The position numbers were made by a program, and so were the translations under genes. The notes beneath the pieces were generated by a model. It searched no databases. It had not been told where the DNA came from and saw only the letters and a list, made by a program, of their open reading frames with translations. This document shows positions 7,577 through 17,291 of a stretch of DNA of 64,000 nucleotides, in pieces; within the stretch, counting starts at the first letter, position 1, and every line of letters starts with the position of its first letter. The stretch comes from CBDBFG01 sp965204765 (GTDB lineage: Bacteria > Pseudomonadota > Alphaproteobacteria > Caedimonadales > UBA9215), in contig CBDBFG010000004.1 of the NCBI GenBank assembly GCA_965204765.1, forward strand, positions 1 to 64,000, given 5' to 3'.

Positions 7577-8668
7577 TTAAAATTCGCCATTATCTACGCT
7601 ATAATAATCATCATATCCCATTACGTATCTAATCACATTTGCCACGGCTTTAAAATACTTTTCTGGAATTTGTTGTCCCGTCTCTACATTAGCGTATATG
7701 GCCCTGGTTAAATCAGGAGTTTCTACAATAGGAATATCATATTCTTCGGCTATGGTTCTAATCTTTTGCGCTATCAGGTCTGCTCCTTTCACTAGTAATA
7801 TTGGTGCATCCATGGCATCACCATCATACTTTAACGCTACCGCATAATGAGTTGGGTTGGTAAGTACTACAGTTGCCTTAGGAACATCTTGTACCACTCT
7901 TTGCCTGTATTTCTCCTCACGCAACCTCCTTAACCGCGCTTTAACATGCATGTCACCTTCAACCTCTTTATGCTCTTCTTTTTGCTCTTGCTTTGTCATT
8001 TTTTGATCTTGTATAAAACGATATTTTTGATAACCATAGTCCAATAACGCTATGAAAGAAGTTGTTATAACTATGACAACTAGTAACTTCAATACTATTC
8101 GGTTTAAATCTTGCATAATACCCCAAACCGACAATTCTAATAGACCATCAATATTCTTAAATTCTGGCTTCACAACATAATAAGTAATTGTGATAACTAC
8201 CACGAGCTTAATAAAATTCTTGATGAATTCGACTATAGACTTTGTACCAAAAATCCTTTTCAGACCCGACATAATCGATAACTTACTCAATTTAGGCTTC
8301 AATTGTGCCAAGGATATCATAAATCTTGTTTGAATAGCCCCGGAACATATAGCACAACAAGACAAAACCAGAAACGGATACAACAATGATCTGCCAGCAC
8401 ATAACGTAATATCTTTCAAGTTAACGTATATATCAGAACAATTTATTGTTATCTGACTATTGTATTCTATGTAATATTTTAAAAATCTTACTAAATTTTG
8501 TAAGCTACCGGGTAAAGCAAAGATAACCAATAGTATCAAACCGCATATCATGAACCAATGATTTACTTCTTTTGATAAAACAATTTGCCCCTCTTTTCTA
8601 ACGCGTTCTAATTTTCGCTCTGAGGGTTGTTCTGTTTTTTGCGACTTATCTTGTTCATCCTGTGCCAT
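7577..8668 (-). CDS. flhB: Flagellar type III export switch protein FlhB
   Basis: FlhB is an inner-membrane part of the flagellar export gate and controls the switch from rod/hook to filament substrates. The 363-residue protein starts with the conserved KTEQPSERKLERVRKEGQI. It has four hydrophobic segments and then the cytoplasmic domain with the self-cleavage motif NPTH in VVLTNPTHYAVALKYD, near residue 270. It starts three bases after the fliR stop. The intact cleavage motif argues for a working export switch. The length agrees with flagellar FlhB, and the fliQ-fliR neighbours carry no injectisome genes. Confidence 0.96.
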   Translation of the reverse strand: MAQDEQDKSQKTEQPSERKLERVRKEGQIVLSKEVNHWFMICGLILLVIFALPGSLQNLVRFLKYYIEYNSQITINCSDIYVNLKDITLCAGRSLLYPFLVLSCCAICSGAIQTRFMISLAQLKPKLSKLSIMSGLKRIFGTKSIVEFIKNFIKLVVVITITYYVVKPEFKNIDGLLELSVWGIMQDLNRIVLKLLVVIVITTSFIALLDYGYQKYRFIQDQKMTKQEQKEEHKEVEGDMHVKARLRRLREEKYRQRVVQDVPKATVVLTNPTHYAVALKYDGDAMDAPILLVKGADLIAQKIRTIAEEYDIPIVETPDLTRAIYANVETGQQIPEKYFKAVANVIRYVMGYDDYYSVDNGEF

Positions 8669-8671
8669 GAA

Positions 8672-9439
8672 TTAACCCATATTCCATATTGTTTTGTAAT
8701 AATATGCAAATTTACTGATAAAAAACGATAAAACTGTAGTAAGAGAAGCAACTAAGACGGCAAATCCCAATAATATCTGTATAGGTTGCAGGATAAAAAA
8801 TATTTGTATTTGCGGAATAATTCTATTTAACAGACCAGCTGCAAGAAACATTATTAACCCAAAAATAGTGATGGGAGCCGCGATCTGCAACGCAAGCATA
8901 AAACTAGCACTGACGAACTTAAGCAAAGCTTTACCCATATCACCACAAATTACCATCACACTCTTTACCTCAGCAGGTGAAAAAACCTTATAACTCTCTA
9001 TTATTAATAAAATCATTGTATGATGAAAATCTGTAGCAAATATCAGCATAGCACCAATTATAGTTAATAATAATGAAGCAATATCAGTCTGTTGCGCAGT
9101 AGCAACAGACTGTACAGATGCATTAGCAAGGCTCATCTGAAATCCTACCAGTGAACCCGCAACATCCAAAGCAGCAAGTAAAATTCTTGCTATTAATGCT
9201 GCGAACAATCCTATCATTAATTCTATTAGGACTACACACTCTAATAACGCATAATCATTTATTATAAATGCTTCTACCACCGGGGTTACGACAACGGTTA
9301 CTCCTAAAGTTAACAGTACTCTTAATTTTAGATTGACTCTTGGCTCATGAAATAAGGGGGCAAACATGAAAAATCCAGCAAATCTTGCGAACACTATCAT
9401 ATAAGGAAATATAAAACTATATTCTAAAAAATATTTCAT
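8672..9439 (-). CDS. fliR: Flagellar biosynthetic protein FliR
   Basis: FliR forms the export gate with FliP and FliQ in the basal-body MS ring. The 255-residue protein is highly hydrophobic with about six membrane segments. It shows family motifs: FARFAGFFMFAPLFHEPRVN near the start, LAALDVAGSLVGFQMSLANA in the middle, and GLLNRIIPQIQIFFILQPIQ towards the end. A GGGAG ribosome site precedes the ATG. It lies between fliQ and flhB on the same strand. Confidence 0.95.
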   Translation of the reverse strand: MKYFLEYSFIFPYMIVFARFAGFFMFAPLFHEPRVNLKLRVLLTLGVTVVVTPVVEAFIINDYALLECVVLIELMIGLFAALIARILLAALDVAGSLVGFQMSLANASVQSVATAQQTDIASLLLTIIGAMLIFATDFHHTMILLIIESYKVFSPAEVKSVMVICGDMGKALLKFVSASFMLALQIAAPITIFGLIMFLAAGLLNRIIPQIQIFFILQPIQILLGFAVLVASLTTVLSFFISKFAYYYKTIWNMG

Positions 9440-9548
9440 ACTCCCGCCCTAAGATAATTACCATTATCACACATTCAACTTAGTTGCATATTACAATAGC
9501 GATAATCAAGCAACAAGCAGAAATCAATCGAATATATCTATAACCTTT

Positions 9549-9815
9549 TTAACTGATCCCTGCTATTTTATGAAATATCTCCACAGCAAAGATATGCATA
9601 CTTTGGCCAATAAACGACATTGAAAATAATAGCACTGTGAAGATAGAGATAATTTTAGGAATAAAAGACAAAGTCATCTCTTGAATTTGTGTCAAAGCTT
9701 GTATAAAGGACACCAAAAGACCTACAACCAGTGCAGTAAGTAGAACAGGAGCAGCTATTTTAAATATTACCCATATCGACTGCTGACCCATATTTAAAAC
9801 ATCGCTAGCTTCCAT
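9549..9815 (-). CDS. fliQ: Flagellar biosynthetic protein FliQ
   Basis: This 88-residue export-gate protein has two membrane helices. It contains the family's PVLLTALVVGLLVSFIQALT and IQEMTLSFIPKI in the loop between them. The length is exactly that of FliQ. It heads the fliQ-fliR-flhB group, and a 109-base gap without a gene separates it from fliR. FliP, the remaining gate subunit, is not in this window. Confidence 0.95.
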   Translation of the reverse strand: MEASDVLNMGQQSIWVIFKIAAPVLLTALVVGLLVSFIQALTQIQEMTLSFIPKIISIFTVLLFSMSFIGQSMHIFAVEIFHKIAGIS

Positions 9816-9842
9816 TTTTTTTTATTCTTTTATTGAATTTTC

Positions 9843-9869
9843 TTGACATTACCACGGTTTAATTATACT
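9843..9869 (+). promoter_or_regulatory. Putative sigma70 promoter for rplU-rpmA
   Basis: TTGACA (9843-9848) and TATACT (9864-9869) are separated by 15 bases, two fewer than ideal. Both boxes match consensus well. They lie about 145 bases ahead of the rplU ATG, in the gap that is divergent from fliQ, and would leave an untranslated leader of about 135 bases. Confidence 0.5.
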
Positions 9870-10011
9870 CAAAAGGAAGATAATTGAAATAGCTAATTGT
9901 ACGCTTTGCTTTGACCTATTACCGATTATGAAAAGTGGTTGGGTAGTCATGGAAAAGTGAAACATATGATAGTGATATTTTGTAGTTAATTTATATTTAA
10001 AGAGAAATTAA

Positions 10012-10656
10012 ATGTTTGCAATCTTTAAGACCGGTGGAAAACAATACAAAGTACATGCTGGTGACATAGTAAAAATTGAAAAGCTGGATGTAAAAGAAAA
10101 CGAAATCGTAGAGTTTCAAGAAATTCTGATGTTGGACGATGGAAAAGAGTCAAAAGTTGGCACTCCAACATTGGCAAAAGCAGTAATCAAAGCTAGCATC
10201 GTATCACAAACAAGAGATCAAAAAATCATAGTCTTTAAAAAGAAAAGGCGTCAAGGATACGATAGAAAACATGGCCATCGTCAACACCTTAGCGTGGTAC
10301 ATATAGATGAAATAGTAGATGACGGTCGCAGTTTGGCTAAGGCAAGTTATAAAAAACCCAAAACAGTTGATACTAAACCAGCAAAAAAGACTAAATTAAC
10401 TAATAGCACAGCAAGCAAAACGGCAAAAGAAAACAATATGAAGGCCGCTGATACGCCTCGTAAGTCAAAAACAGAAAGCAGTACAAAAACAGCTGCGACA
10501 TCGACAGCAAGTAAAACAAAAAAAGAAAGCAGCGTAAAAACAACTAAACAGTCTGCTTCCTCTAGCAAGACAACGCAAGTAAATAAAAAAGAATCTGATA
10601 AAACAAAAATTAAAACAGCTACAAAGAAAATAACAAAGAAAGCTGTAACAAATTAA
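10012..10656 (+). CDS. rplU: 50S ribosomal protein L21 with long basic C-terminal extension
   Basis: L21 binds 23S rRNA in the large subunit. Residues 1-103 are the normal domain (MFAIFKTGGKQYKV at the start, then KIEKLD and KRRQGYDRKHGHRQH). A further 110 residues follow, made almost only of Lys, Thr, Ser and Ala, which doubles the usual length of about 103. Extended L21 tails occur in some alphaproteobacteria. This one is low-complexity and probably disordered and RNA-binding. The frame is open throughout, with no sign of fusion to a second domain. rpmA follows after 10 bases. Confidence 0.97.
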   Translation: MFAIFKTGGKQYKVHAGDIVKIEKLDVKENEIVEFQEILMLDDGKESKVGTPTLAKAVIKASIVSQTRDQKIIVFKKKRRQGYDRKHGHRQHLSVVHIDEIVDDGRSLAKASYKKPKTVDTKPAKKTKLTNSTASKTAKENNMKAADTPRKSKTESSTKTAATSTASKTKKESSVKTTKQSASSSKTTQVNKKESDKTKIKTATKKITKKAVTN

Positions 10657-10666
10657 GGAGTGATAT

Positions 10667-10921
10667 ATGGCTACTAAAAAAGCTGGTGGTAGTTCCCGTA
10701 ATGGTCGCGATTCGGCCGGACGTCGATTAGGCGTTAAAAAATTTGGTGGAGAGCATGTTGTTCCTGGAAACATCATTATTCGTCAGCGTGGTACAAAATG
10801 GCATGTGGGAAATAACGTAGGCCTAGGTAAAGATCACACTATTTTTTCTTTGATCGAAGGCACTGTACAATTCTCGAAAAAGATTGGTAATAAAACTGTT
10901 GTATCAGTTTTAGAAGCATAG
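10667..10921 (+). CDS. rpmA: 50S ribosomal protein L27
   Basis: L27 reaches the peptidyl-transferase centre with its N-terminus. The 84-residue protein begins MATKKAGGSSRNGRDS, continues with AGRRLGVKKFGGE, and contains the RQRGTKWHVGNNVGLGKDHT core. It has an AAGGAG ribosome site and follows rplU directly, as in most bacteria. Confidence 0.98.
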   Translation: MATKKAGGSSRNGRDSAGRRLGVKKFGGEHVVPGNIIIRQRGTKWHVGNNVGLGKDHTIFSLIEGTVQFSKKIGNKTVVSVLEA

Positions 10922-11112
10922 TTCGGTCTATAAACATCAATCAATTATACAGAAACAGGAAATTTCTAAGCATTCTGTGATGATGTTGTTTGCTATTTAG
11001 TCGTTTCCCCGATATTAAGTAGATTTTTCTAATTTTCTGTTGCCAACGTCACGGTGAAGATAATGATGTACACTGTATTTTTCGTGTAGCTGCATTATTT
11101 AAGAGGCATGTA

Positions 11113-12093
11113 ATGAAATTCCTAGACGAAGCAAAGATTTTTGTCAAAAGTGGTGACGGCGGTGCCGGGTGCGTAAGCTTTAGAAGAGAAAAATTCATTG
11201 AATTCGGTGGTCCAGATGGCGGAGATGGCGGAGACGGTGGAGCCATATACGCAGAAGCTGTTGCAAATCTTAATACCCTGATAGATTATCGCTATCAGCA
11301 ACACTTTAAAGCAGAAAGAGGGAATCATGGGCAAGGTGCATGCCGAACAGGGGCAAAAGGGAAGGATATAGTTTTAAAAGTTCCCATTGGAACACAAATA
11401 TTTTATGACGATAAAAAAACATTGCTAACAGATTTAATTAATCCAGGAGAAAAAATACTAATAGCAGGCGGAGGCAAAGGTGGTAGGGGAAATGTGAGAT
11501 TTAAGACCTCAATTAATCAAGCACCACGCCACTCAGATACTGGCCTACCTGGAGAAGAACTATGGCTATGGCTACGACTTAAATTAATTGCAGATGTGGG
11601 ATTATTGGGTATGCCTAATGCCGGCAAATCTACCTTTTTGTCGGTTGTTTCAAATGCTAAACCTAAAATTGCCGACTATCCTTTCACGACTATTCATCCT
11701 AACCTGGGTGTAGCACAAATTGATCGCCAAGAATTTATTATTGCGGATATACCAGGATTAATTGCAGGAGCACATCAGGGGATTGGCTTAGGAGATAGAT
11801 TTTTAGGTCATATTGAAAGGTGTAAAACACTATTACATATCATTGATATTTCACAACAAAACATTATAGAAATATATCAAACAATTAGACAAGAACTGAA
11901 AATGTATGGCCAGAACATCAGTAATAAAAAAGAAATAATTGTATTTAATAAAGCAGATACCGTACTAAACGAAGAAATACAAGCTAAAAAAAATGAGCTA
12001 CGCACCATTACAAACAACGAAATTGTCGTAATTTCTGCTGTACAAAACAAAGGCATTACTAACGTATTACGCAAGGCGTTAGCACAACTGTAG
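11113..12093 (+). CDS. obgE: GTPase ObgE/CgtA
   Basis: Obg is a ribosome-associated GTPase needed for 50S maturation and growth control. The 326-residue protein has the glycine-rich Obg fold at the N-terminus (KSGDGGAGCVSFRREKF, then repeated GGDGG) and the G domain from about residue 158: GMPNAGKSTFLS (P loop), YPFTTIHPNLG, DIPGLI and NKAD. It lacks the optional C-terminal domain and so ends at the compact length usual in alphaproteobacteria. It is downstream of rplU-rpmA, the standard order, after a 191-base gap. Confidence 0.97.
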   Translation: MKFLDEAKIFVKSGDGGAGCVSFRREKFIEFGGPDGGDGGDGGAIYAEAVANLNTLIDYRYQQHFKAERGNHGQGACRTGAKGKDIVLKVPIGTQIFYDDKKTLLTDLINPGEKILIAGGGKGGRGNVRFKTSINQAPRHSDTGLPGEELWLWLRLKLIADVGLLGMPNAGKSTFLSVVSNAKPKIADYPFTTIHPNLGVAQIDRQEFIIADIPGLIAGAHQGIGLGDRFLGHIERCKTLLHIIDISQQNIIEIYQTIRQELKMYGQNISNKKEIIVFNKADTVLNEEIQAKKNELRTITNNEIVVISAVQNKGITNVLRKALAQL

Positions 12094-12253
12094 ATGAACC
12101 ATCTCTTGATACTAGTATGGTTTCACTTATATTGTTAGAAGCAAATGTCTTATCTGTCGCTTTATCCCGAAGTGATACTTTCTAAATCCTCAGAACGCCC
12201 AAACCTTCGTTTGTACTATAAATACACTGCACCACGTTACCTCAAAAATATAT

Positions 12254-12610
12254 TTACTCTACTGGAAGAAATAAACATGTACGAGGTTGATTATTAATGC
12301 TACGGCTCTTATGACCTTTTCCTTCTTGATCTTCGCAAAGTATGATGTCACCTGTAACAAAATTTCTTTGTTCACCGTTGCTTACTTCCATTTGGACACC
12401 ACCTGATAAAATAACCACATACTGATTAGTCTCTGTATTATGCCAATCTGTTTGATAGTTTGCTGGCATTGTCCTGATATACATCCCATTAGCACTAAAC
12501 TTATCAGAAATCTGACCTATAGCAACCGATTGTAAAGGAACTGTAAGGTTACCGAAATGAGTTTCCCCTTTGTCGTCTGTGTATATCCTGGTAATTATTG
12601 TATTGGCCAT
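12254..12610 (-). CDS. Small cupin-fold protein
   Basis: This 118-residue protein has the two cupin motifs of a single-domain barrel: a first segment with PANYQTDWHNTETNQYVVIL and a second with GDIILCEDQEGKGHKSR. The histidines at both sites and the glutamine/glutamate positions could bind a metal. No signal peptide is present, so it is probably cytoplasmic. Proteins of this type have no agreed function. It stands alone, between obgE on the opposite strand and the Sel1 gene upstream, separated from the latter by a large palindrome. Confidence 0.7.
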   Translation of the reverse strand: MANTIITRIYTDDKGETHFGNLTVPLQSVAIGQISDKFSANGMYIRTMPANYQTDWHNTETNQYVVILSGGVQMEVSNGEQRNFVTGDIILCEDQEGKGHKSRSINNQPRTCLFLPVE

Positions 12611-12668
12611 CTGATCCTACTAAATTTTATATCCATATAAACGCCACTATAAATATAAAACCAAGTAA

Positions 12669-12702
12669 TAGCAATAACCTTGGATATCCAAGGTTATTGC
12701 TA
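12669..12702. repeat. Perfect 34-nt palindrome (hairpin)
   Basis: TAGCAATAACCTTGG (12669-12683) and CCAAGGTTATTGCTA (12688-12702) are exact reverse complements around ATAT, and the centre itself is palindromic. It lies 55 bases past the stop of the Sel1 gene and 60 bases ahead of the cupin gene. It could be a terminator for the Sel1 gene, although the minus-strand sequence after it is only modestly T-rich, or a binding site or small repeat element. Confidence 0.85.
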
Positions 12703-12756
12703 AAAGAATATTACTGTTCAATAAACTATTCTCTTTGTAAAAAGTCCATAATTACC

Positions 12757-13701
12757 CTAATAAGGTGATGTATCTAACAACTGATAACCATTGTGAACAT
12801 CTCCCCTTCTTAACCATCCAGCAACGCATCCCAAAACTGGAATACTGGCAAATGATCTCACCTTAACCTCTGGCACAGCGTACTCTTCGCTACAATCTAA
12901 TACTTTATCAAGCATTCTTTGTGCAAATGCACTACCTTGTTCTGCAGAGTATACCAACAAATCCACCGCAGTTTCTCTATTAAGCTCTACTCCTTCACCA
13001 TATAAATGCATTTTCGCTAATAGTATTCTTGCCCCACTATGTGCATCTAATACACCTTCTGTTAAGATATATTTAGCTGCTAGACCATAATCTGGAATCC
13101 CGAAACACCCGTCATAAGCCATTTTTGCCAAGAAAAACTTTGCCAGCTTAGACTGCGCTATATGTTCTGGAATACTAGTAAATAAGTCTTGTGCCTTTGT
13201 AAAGTCTTGCTTACCATTAATCCCTTGCATATGTAAGCACCCCATTCTTATTTTAGCCATGTAATGACCGCGCTCTACAGCCTGTTCATACCAAGGCATC
13301 GCTTTCTTTAAGCTTGATCGCACACCAAAACCACCTTCAATCATTCTGGCAACCAAAAATTGAGCATTTACGATAATTTCCTTTAATGCTAAATCAACCT
13401 CATCACGCACTATGGGAATTTCTGTAGAAGCAACAAACAACATTAATCTATATGCTTTTCTTTTTTCTCCCTTACCACCCACACCCTCCTTGTGCATAAT
13501 AGCAGAACGAAATGAGGACTCTACATGACCTAGATCAGCAGCTCGGTCATAAAATACTCGTGCCTTAGTATATTTACTCTTACTGCGCATACTTTCCCCA
13601 GCAAGAAATAATTGCTCGGCATCATGCCCACTTGCAAATCCCAATGACATAAAATAAGTACAAGAATAACTTATTACAATAATCCACTTTAATAACGACA
13701 T
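12757..13701 (-). CDS. Exported Sel1-repeat (TPR-like) protein
   Basis: The start at 13701 follows an AGGTGG ribosome site and gives a signal peptide (MSLLKWIIVISYSCTYFMS then LGFASG). The body of 314 residues contains at least four Sel1-like helical repeats: ARVFYDRAADLGHVESSFR, AMPWYEQAVERGHYMAKIRM, AAKYILTEGVLDAHSGARIL and AVDLLVYSAEQGSAFAQRML. Sel1 proteins are protein-binding scaffolds and in intracellular bacteria often act in envelope functions or host interaction. No enzyme domain is visible. The remainder after the last repeat (about 45 residues) resembles nothing I know. Confidence 0.85.
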   Translation of the reverse strand: MSLLKWIIVISYSCTYFMSLGFASGHDAEQLFLAGESMRSKSKYTKARVFYDRAADLGHVESSFRSAIMHKEGVGGKGEKRKAYRLMLFVASTEIPIVRDEVDLALKEIIVNAQFLVARMIEGGFGVRSSLKKAMPWYEQAVERGHYMAKIRMGCLHMQGINGKQDFTKAQDLFTSIPEHIAQSKLAKFFLAKMAYDGCFGIPDYGLAAKYILTEGVLDAHSGARILLAKMHLYGEGVELNRETAVDLLVYSAEQGSAFAQRMLDKVLDCSEEYAVPEVKVRSFASIPVLGCVAGWLRRGDVHNGYQLLDTSPY

Positions 13702-13931
13702 TACACCACCTTTGACAATAATATGTGACAATAATGGCATTAATTTGTTAAATTATTGTAAAATAGATATTGATAAACGATTAATTTCTTTAAACTCAAC
13801 ACGTATAACCATAGTTTTCAATCCGCATTGAAGCTATTTTTTACATGACCAACAACACACACGACGATCCGCTCTCTGACCTTATTGTCTCGGTGATTAA
13901 ACATAAATATTATCTTGGCTACCCATAACAA

Positions 13932-16900
13932 TTAACTAACATCTAATTTAGTAGCACCAATAGTAACATTATCCATCATATAGAGCGGTATAATCATGCG
14001 TATCCGTTCTCTAACCCATATTATTTGTGTGATTATGTTGTGTGTAGGAAAAGATTGCTGTACTAGCTGTTGATAAATTTTCATCTGTACCAAATACTGT
14101 AGTGGTACATTATCTAACTTGGGCACTGTTCTATTGGTTTTAAAATCAATAATAATCACTTCAGATTCTTTAACAATTAACCTATCAATTATCGCATTAA
14201 ATTTTTGCCTGTCGACTTCTCCTGTTATCGGTACTTCGGCACTAGAGCATTTGCCCCAAATGTCTGCATATAGCTTATCTTGAATTAAATTAACTACTTG
14301 CGTGTTACATTCTGCCAAGTCATGATGGGAAATATGTTTATATTTATTAGCTATAGACTTTATTAACCTTTGCCAATCTTGCACAGGATATTTAGGTAAA
14401 TTTTCCAGTAATTCGTGCATATATTCACCTTGCTCATACTGAAGATTATATGCCGCCATATTTTCTATTGTAAAATTACCAATTGTGCTATCTTTTTCTT
14501 GTATATCCCCACCTATAGTACTGGGCGAGGAAGGATCTGCTTCACCAGGTTCTGCGGGCATTTTGGTAAAAATAAAATTTGAGTCAGCTGTGCTAGCCAT
14601 CTGCTCTTTTTTCGCAACTAACGTAGGCGCAACTGATTGTAATTGTTCAGTCTCATAACAAGTAATATCATTATCAGCAACAGATTCTTTTATATTACTA
14701 ATCCCGACCAGACATTTTTGATACCAACTGCCCTGATCACTATAATTATTCTTCTCCACACCACAAATAATCAAATGGTCTTCCGCACGGGTTAATGCAA
14801 CATATAATAAACGATAATATTCCAACAATTGCGCTTGATACGCTTCTTGTTGTACGTTCATAACCTTTGGTATGGCTAATTTATCATTGACATTGTAAAT
14901 AGGGAGATTGTTTTTCTCCTTATCTTCCACCCACATTAACAACTGTGAGTTTTTAGGTATATAAGTTGTGTCAGGTAGGATAACTATAGGAGATTGTAAT
15001 CCTTTTGCACCATGAACCGTCATAATTTTTACGGCATTTATCCCGTTTGTGAACAAATCTCGCTTTATTTCTATTTCTGACTGTTTCAAGGTTATCAGGA
15101 ATTCTTGCAGGTTATTATTATCCTCTTTATTAAAGTTAAAAGTAAAATTCATAAATTCATCTAGAATGTCAACAACATCATCACCCATTCTAGCAATAAT
15201 CCTTTGCCGATAATCTTTACAATAAAATATATGACAAAATAACTCATACACACTAGATGATTGAGAAAATTTATACACTGCTATTAACTCTTGATAAATT
15301 TCTCTGTGACGTGGAATATCGCTATGCTTTAGTTGTGCAAAAATACTATCATTCCTTCGTGGCGCTAGCGTTAACAAATCATCGTCGGTCAAATTGAACA
15401 AAGGACTTTTTAAAACACAGCACAACTCATAATCATTATCTGGTAGCAATAAAAACTCCACCAAAGCTATTAAATCTTGTATAGCAATATGACTAGTTAA
15501 ATAAACCCGATCAGGCCCAGATACCGGAACATTATATTTTTTTAACGCTCTAATAATTTGATACATTAAGGTACTGCGTCTTTGCACAAGTATCATAAAG
15601 TCCTGTGCCGTAACCGTACGACCTTTCGCTTTTAACACCATTCCTTGGCGTATTTGACCACTAATATATTTTGCGATTCTTTCAGCCAATACTCGTGTTG
15701 CAGAAATCTTAAGATCTTTATTGTCTGTCGCTTGTTTTTCCTGCGATAAATCCCACAATTCTACCTTGCCCGCATTAAACGGTTGAAAACTTTTATGCAT
15801 CCGATAAGAATTAGAAAATAAATCAGCAAATATCACATTTACTAAATCCAACACAGCCTGAGAAGAGCGGAACGATACATCAAGCGAAATATTCTTCCAC
15901 TTTTGTTCTACACTACTGGCTTTATTCTCAAAAAAGTATCGTAGATTCACAAATAAGCTAGGCTCTGCACCTTGAAAACTATAAATTGATTGTTTTCTAT
16001 CACCCACTACAAATAGCGTTCTACCACACTTAGCGGATTCACCATTAAAAAAATCTTCAACTATTTTAAGAATTAACTCCCATTGATTAATACTAGTATC
16101 TTGTGATTCATCAACTAATATATGATCCACACCATCATCAAGCTTAAATAAAATCCATTCCATTTCTTGTTGAGAAAATAACTGTTTGGTTTTATCTATT
16201 AAATCACCAAAATCTAAAACACTGTTTTGGTGTTTTAATTCTGTATAGACTTGTAACAAGTGATGTGCTAATAGCGTAAAGGCATAACTTAATTGCAAGC
16301 ATTTTAGGCTATTAATTTTTTCTCTGGTTACCTCTAATTTGTTTTGTTCGGTAACAATAAAATCTGCTAGCCAAGGATATTTATCCATAACTTTACTAGC
16401 CACTACTTTTTTTCTTGGTTTATCATCAGCAGTAAAAAATATGCTGTAATAATCTGTATATTGTTTCAAATCAAATGCAACAGCAGTAATAATATTACCC
16501 ATTCTATCAGCTAATTTTTGTGCAGATACGCTTTCATTGCGTAAAACACCGCACATTTCACGCATACGGGAAATATCTAAAGGATATTGTTGCACAATAA
16601 TATCAGCAGAGTCATGATCATCAATAGCAAAATAGGTTTTTAGATGAAGCTCAACCTTGCTAACATCACATAATGCTACAAAATGCTTAAACTGAGGATC
16701 AAGCACCATCTTTTTTACATTATTTATTACAGAATGCACTTGATAACCATTGCTTACGCAAGCAAGCAATAAAGAATGTAACTCTTCATTAGTCGATAAC
16801 TGAATAAAGAACTTTTCTATCGCTAGATTAAACAATTCTTTTTGTTGTATGTCTGACGATAAATTAAAATTAAGCGGTACTTTTGCTTCAAAAGTAAACC

Positions 16901-17291
16901 TAGACAACACCCTTTGACAAAAACCATGTATGGTTAAAATTTGCAACCCATACGGATCATCTAACACCTGAAAAAATAGTAGCCTGGCATTGTTTATTTG
17001 CTCTGCTGATGGCCTTATTCCTAACAGCTCAAGCAAACTGTCTTTTAATGTCACTTCATCATACACCGACCATGACAATAACTTATCCTTAACACGATTC
17101 TGCATTTCTGCAGCAGCGGCTTTAGTAAATGTCAAACAAAGTATCCGACTAGGAGCACAGCCAGATAATAATAACCGTAAAACACGATCGGTTAGTACTT
17201 TTGTTTTCCCAGTACCAGCTGAGGCATCAACCCACACCGAAGATAAAATATCTGTTGCTTCCTGCTGTTTCAATGAAGGGGAATCATTCAT
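13932..17291 (-). CDS. addA: Double-strand break repair helicase-nuclease AddA
   Basis: AddA is the UvrD-like helicase and one nuclease subunit of AddAB, which resects broken DNA ends for RecA. The 1119-residue protein has Walker A (VDASAGTGKTKVLTDRVLRL), ILTIHGFCQRVL, Walker B DHILVDESQDTS, VGDRKQSIYSFQGAEP, VMTVHGAKGLQSPIVILPD-type motif V (here KIMTVHGAKGLQSPIVILPD), YVALTRAEDHLIICG and a C-terminal nuclease with IDRLIV and IIDFKTNR. Its start overlaps the addB stop by four bases, so the two are translationally coupled. All motifs look intact. Confidence 0.96.
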   Translation of the reverse strand: MNDSPSLKQQEATDILSSVWVDASAGTGKTKVLTDRVLRLLLSGCAPSRILCLTFTKAAAAEMQNRVKDKLLSWSVYDEVTLKDSLLELLGIRPSAEQINNARLLFFQVLDDPYGLQILTIHGFCQRVLSRFTFEAKVPLNFNLSSDIQQKELFNLAIEKFFIQLSTNEELHSLLLACVSNGYQVHSVINNVKKMVLDPQFKHFVALCDVSKVELHLKTYFAIDDHDSADIIVQQYPLDISRMREMCGVLRNESVSAQKLADRMGNIITAVAFDLKQYTDYYSIFFTADDKPRKKVVASKVMDKYPWLADFIVTEQNKLEVTREKINSLKCLQLSYAFTLLAHHLLQVYTELKHQNSVLDFGDLIDKTKQLFSQQEMEWILFKLDDGVDHILVDESQDTSINQWELILKIVEDFFNGESAKCGRTLFVVGDRKQSIYSFQGAEPSLFVNLRYFFENKASSVEQKWKNISLDVSFRSSQAVLDLVNVIFADLFSNSYRMHKSFQPFNAGKVELWDLSQEKQATDNKDLKISATRVLAERIAKYISGQIRQGMVLKAKGRTVTAQDFMILVQRRSTLMYQIIRALKKYNVPVSGPDRVYLTSHIAIQDLIALVEFLLLPDNDYELCCVLKSPLFNLTDDDLLTLAPRRNDSIFAQLKHSDIPRHREIYQELIAVYKFSQSSSVYELFCHIFYCKDYRQRIIARMGDDVVDILDEFMNFTFNFNKEDNNNLQEFLITLKQSEIEIKRDLFTNGINAVKIMTVHGAKGLQSPIVILPDTTYIPKNSQLLMWVEDKEKNNLPIYNVNDKLAIPKVMNVQQEAYQAQLLEYYRLLYVALTRAEDHLIICGVEKNNYSDQGSWYQKCLVGISNIKESVADNDITCYETEQLQSVAPTLVAKKEQMASTADSNFIFTKMPAEPGEADPSSPSTIGGDIQEKDSTIGNFTIENMAAYNLQYEQGEYMHELLENLPKYPVQDWQRLIKSIANKYKHISHHDLAECNTQVVNLIQDKLYADIWGKCSSAEVPITGEVDRQKFNAIIDRLIVKESEVIIIDFKTNRTVPKLDNVPLQYLVQMKIYQQLVQQSFPTHNIITQIIWVRERIRMIIPLYMMDNVTIGATKLDVS

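Noticed and set aside
9921..9960. Tiny frame of ten codons (MKSGWVVMEK) in the rplU leader
   Set aside because: No ribosome site and too short to be told from chance; a leader peptide role cannot be supported.
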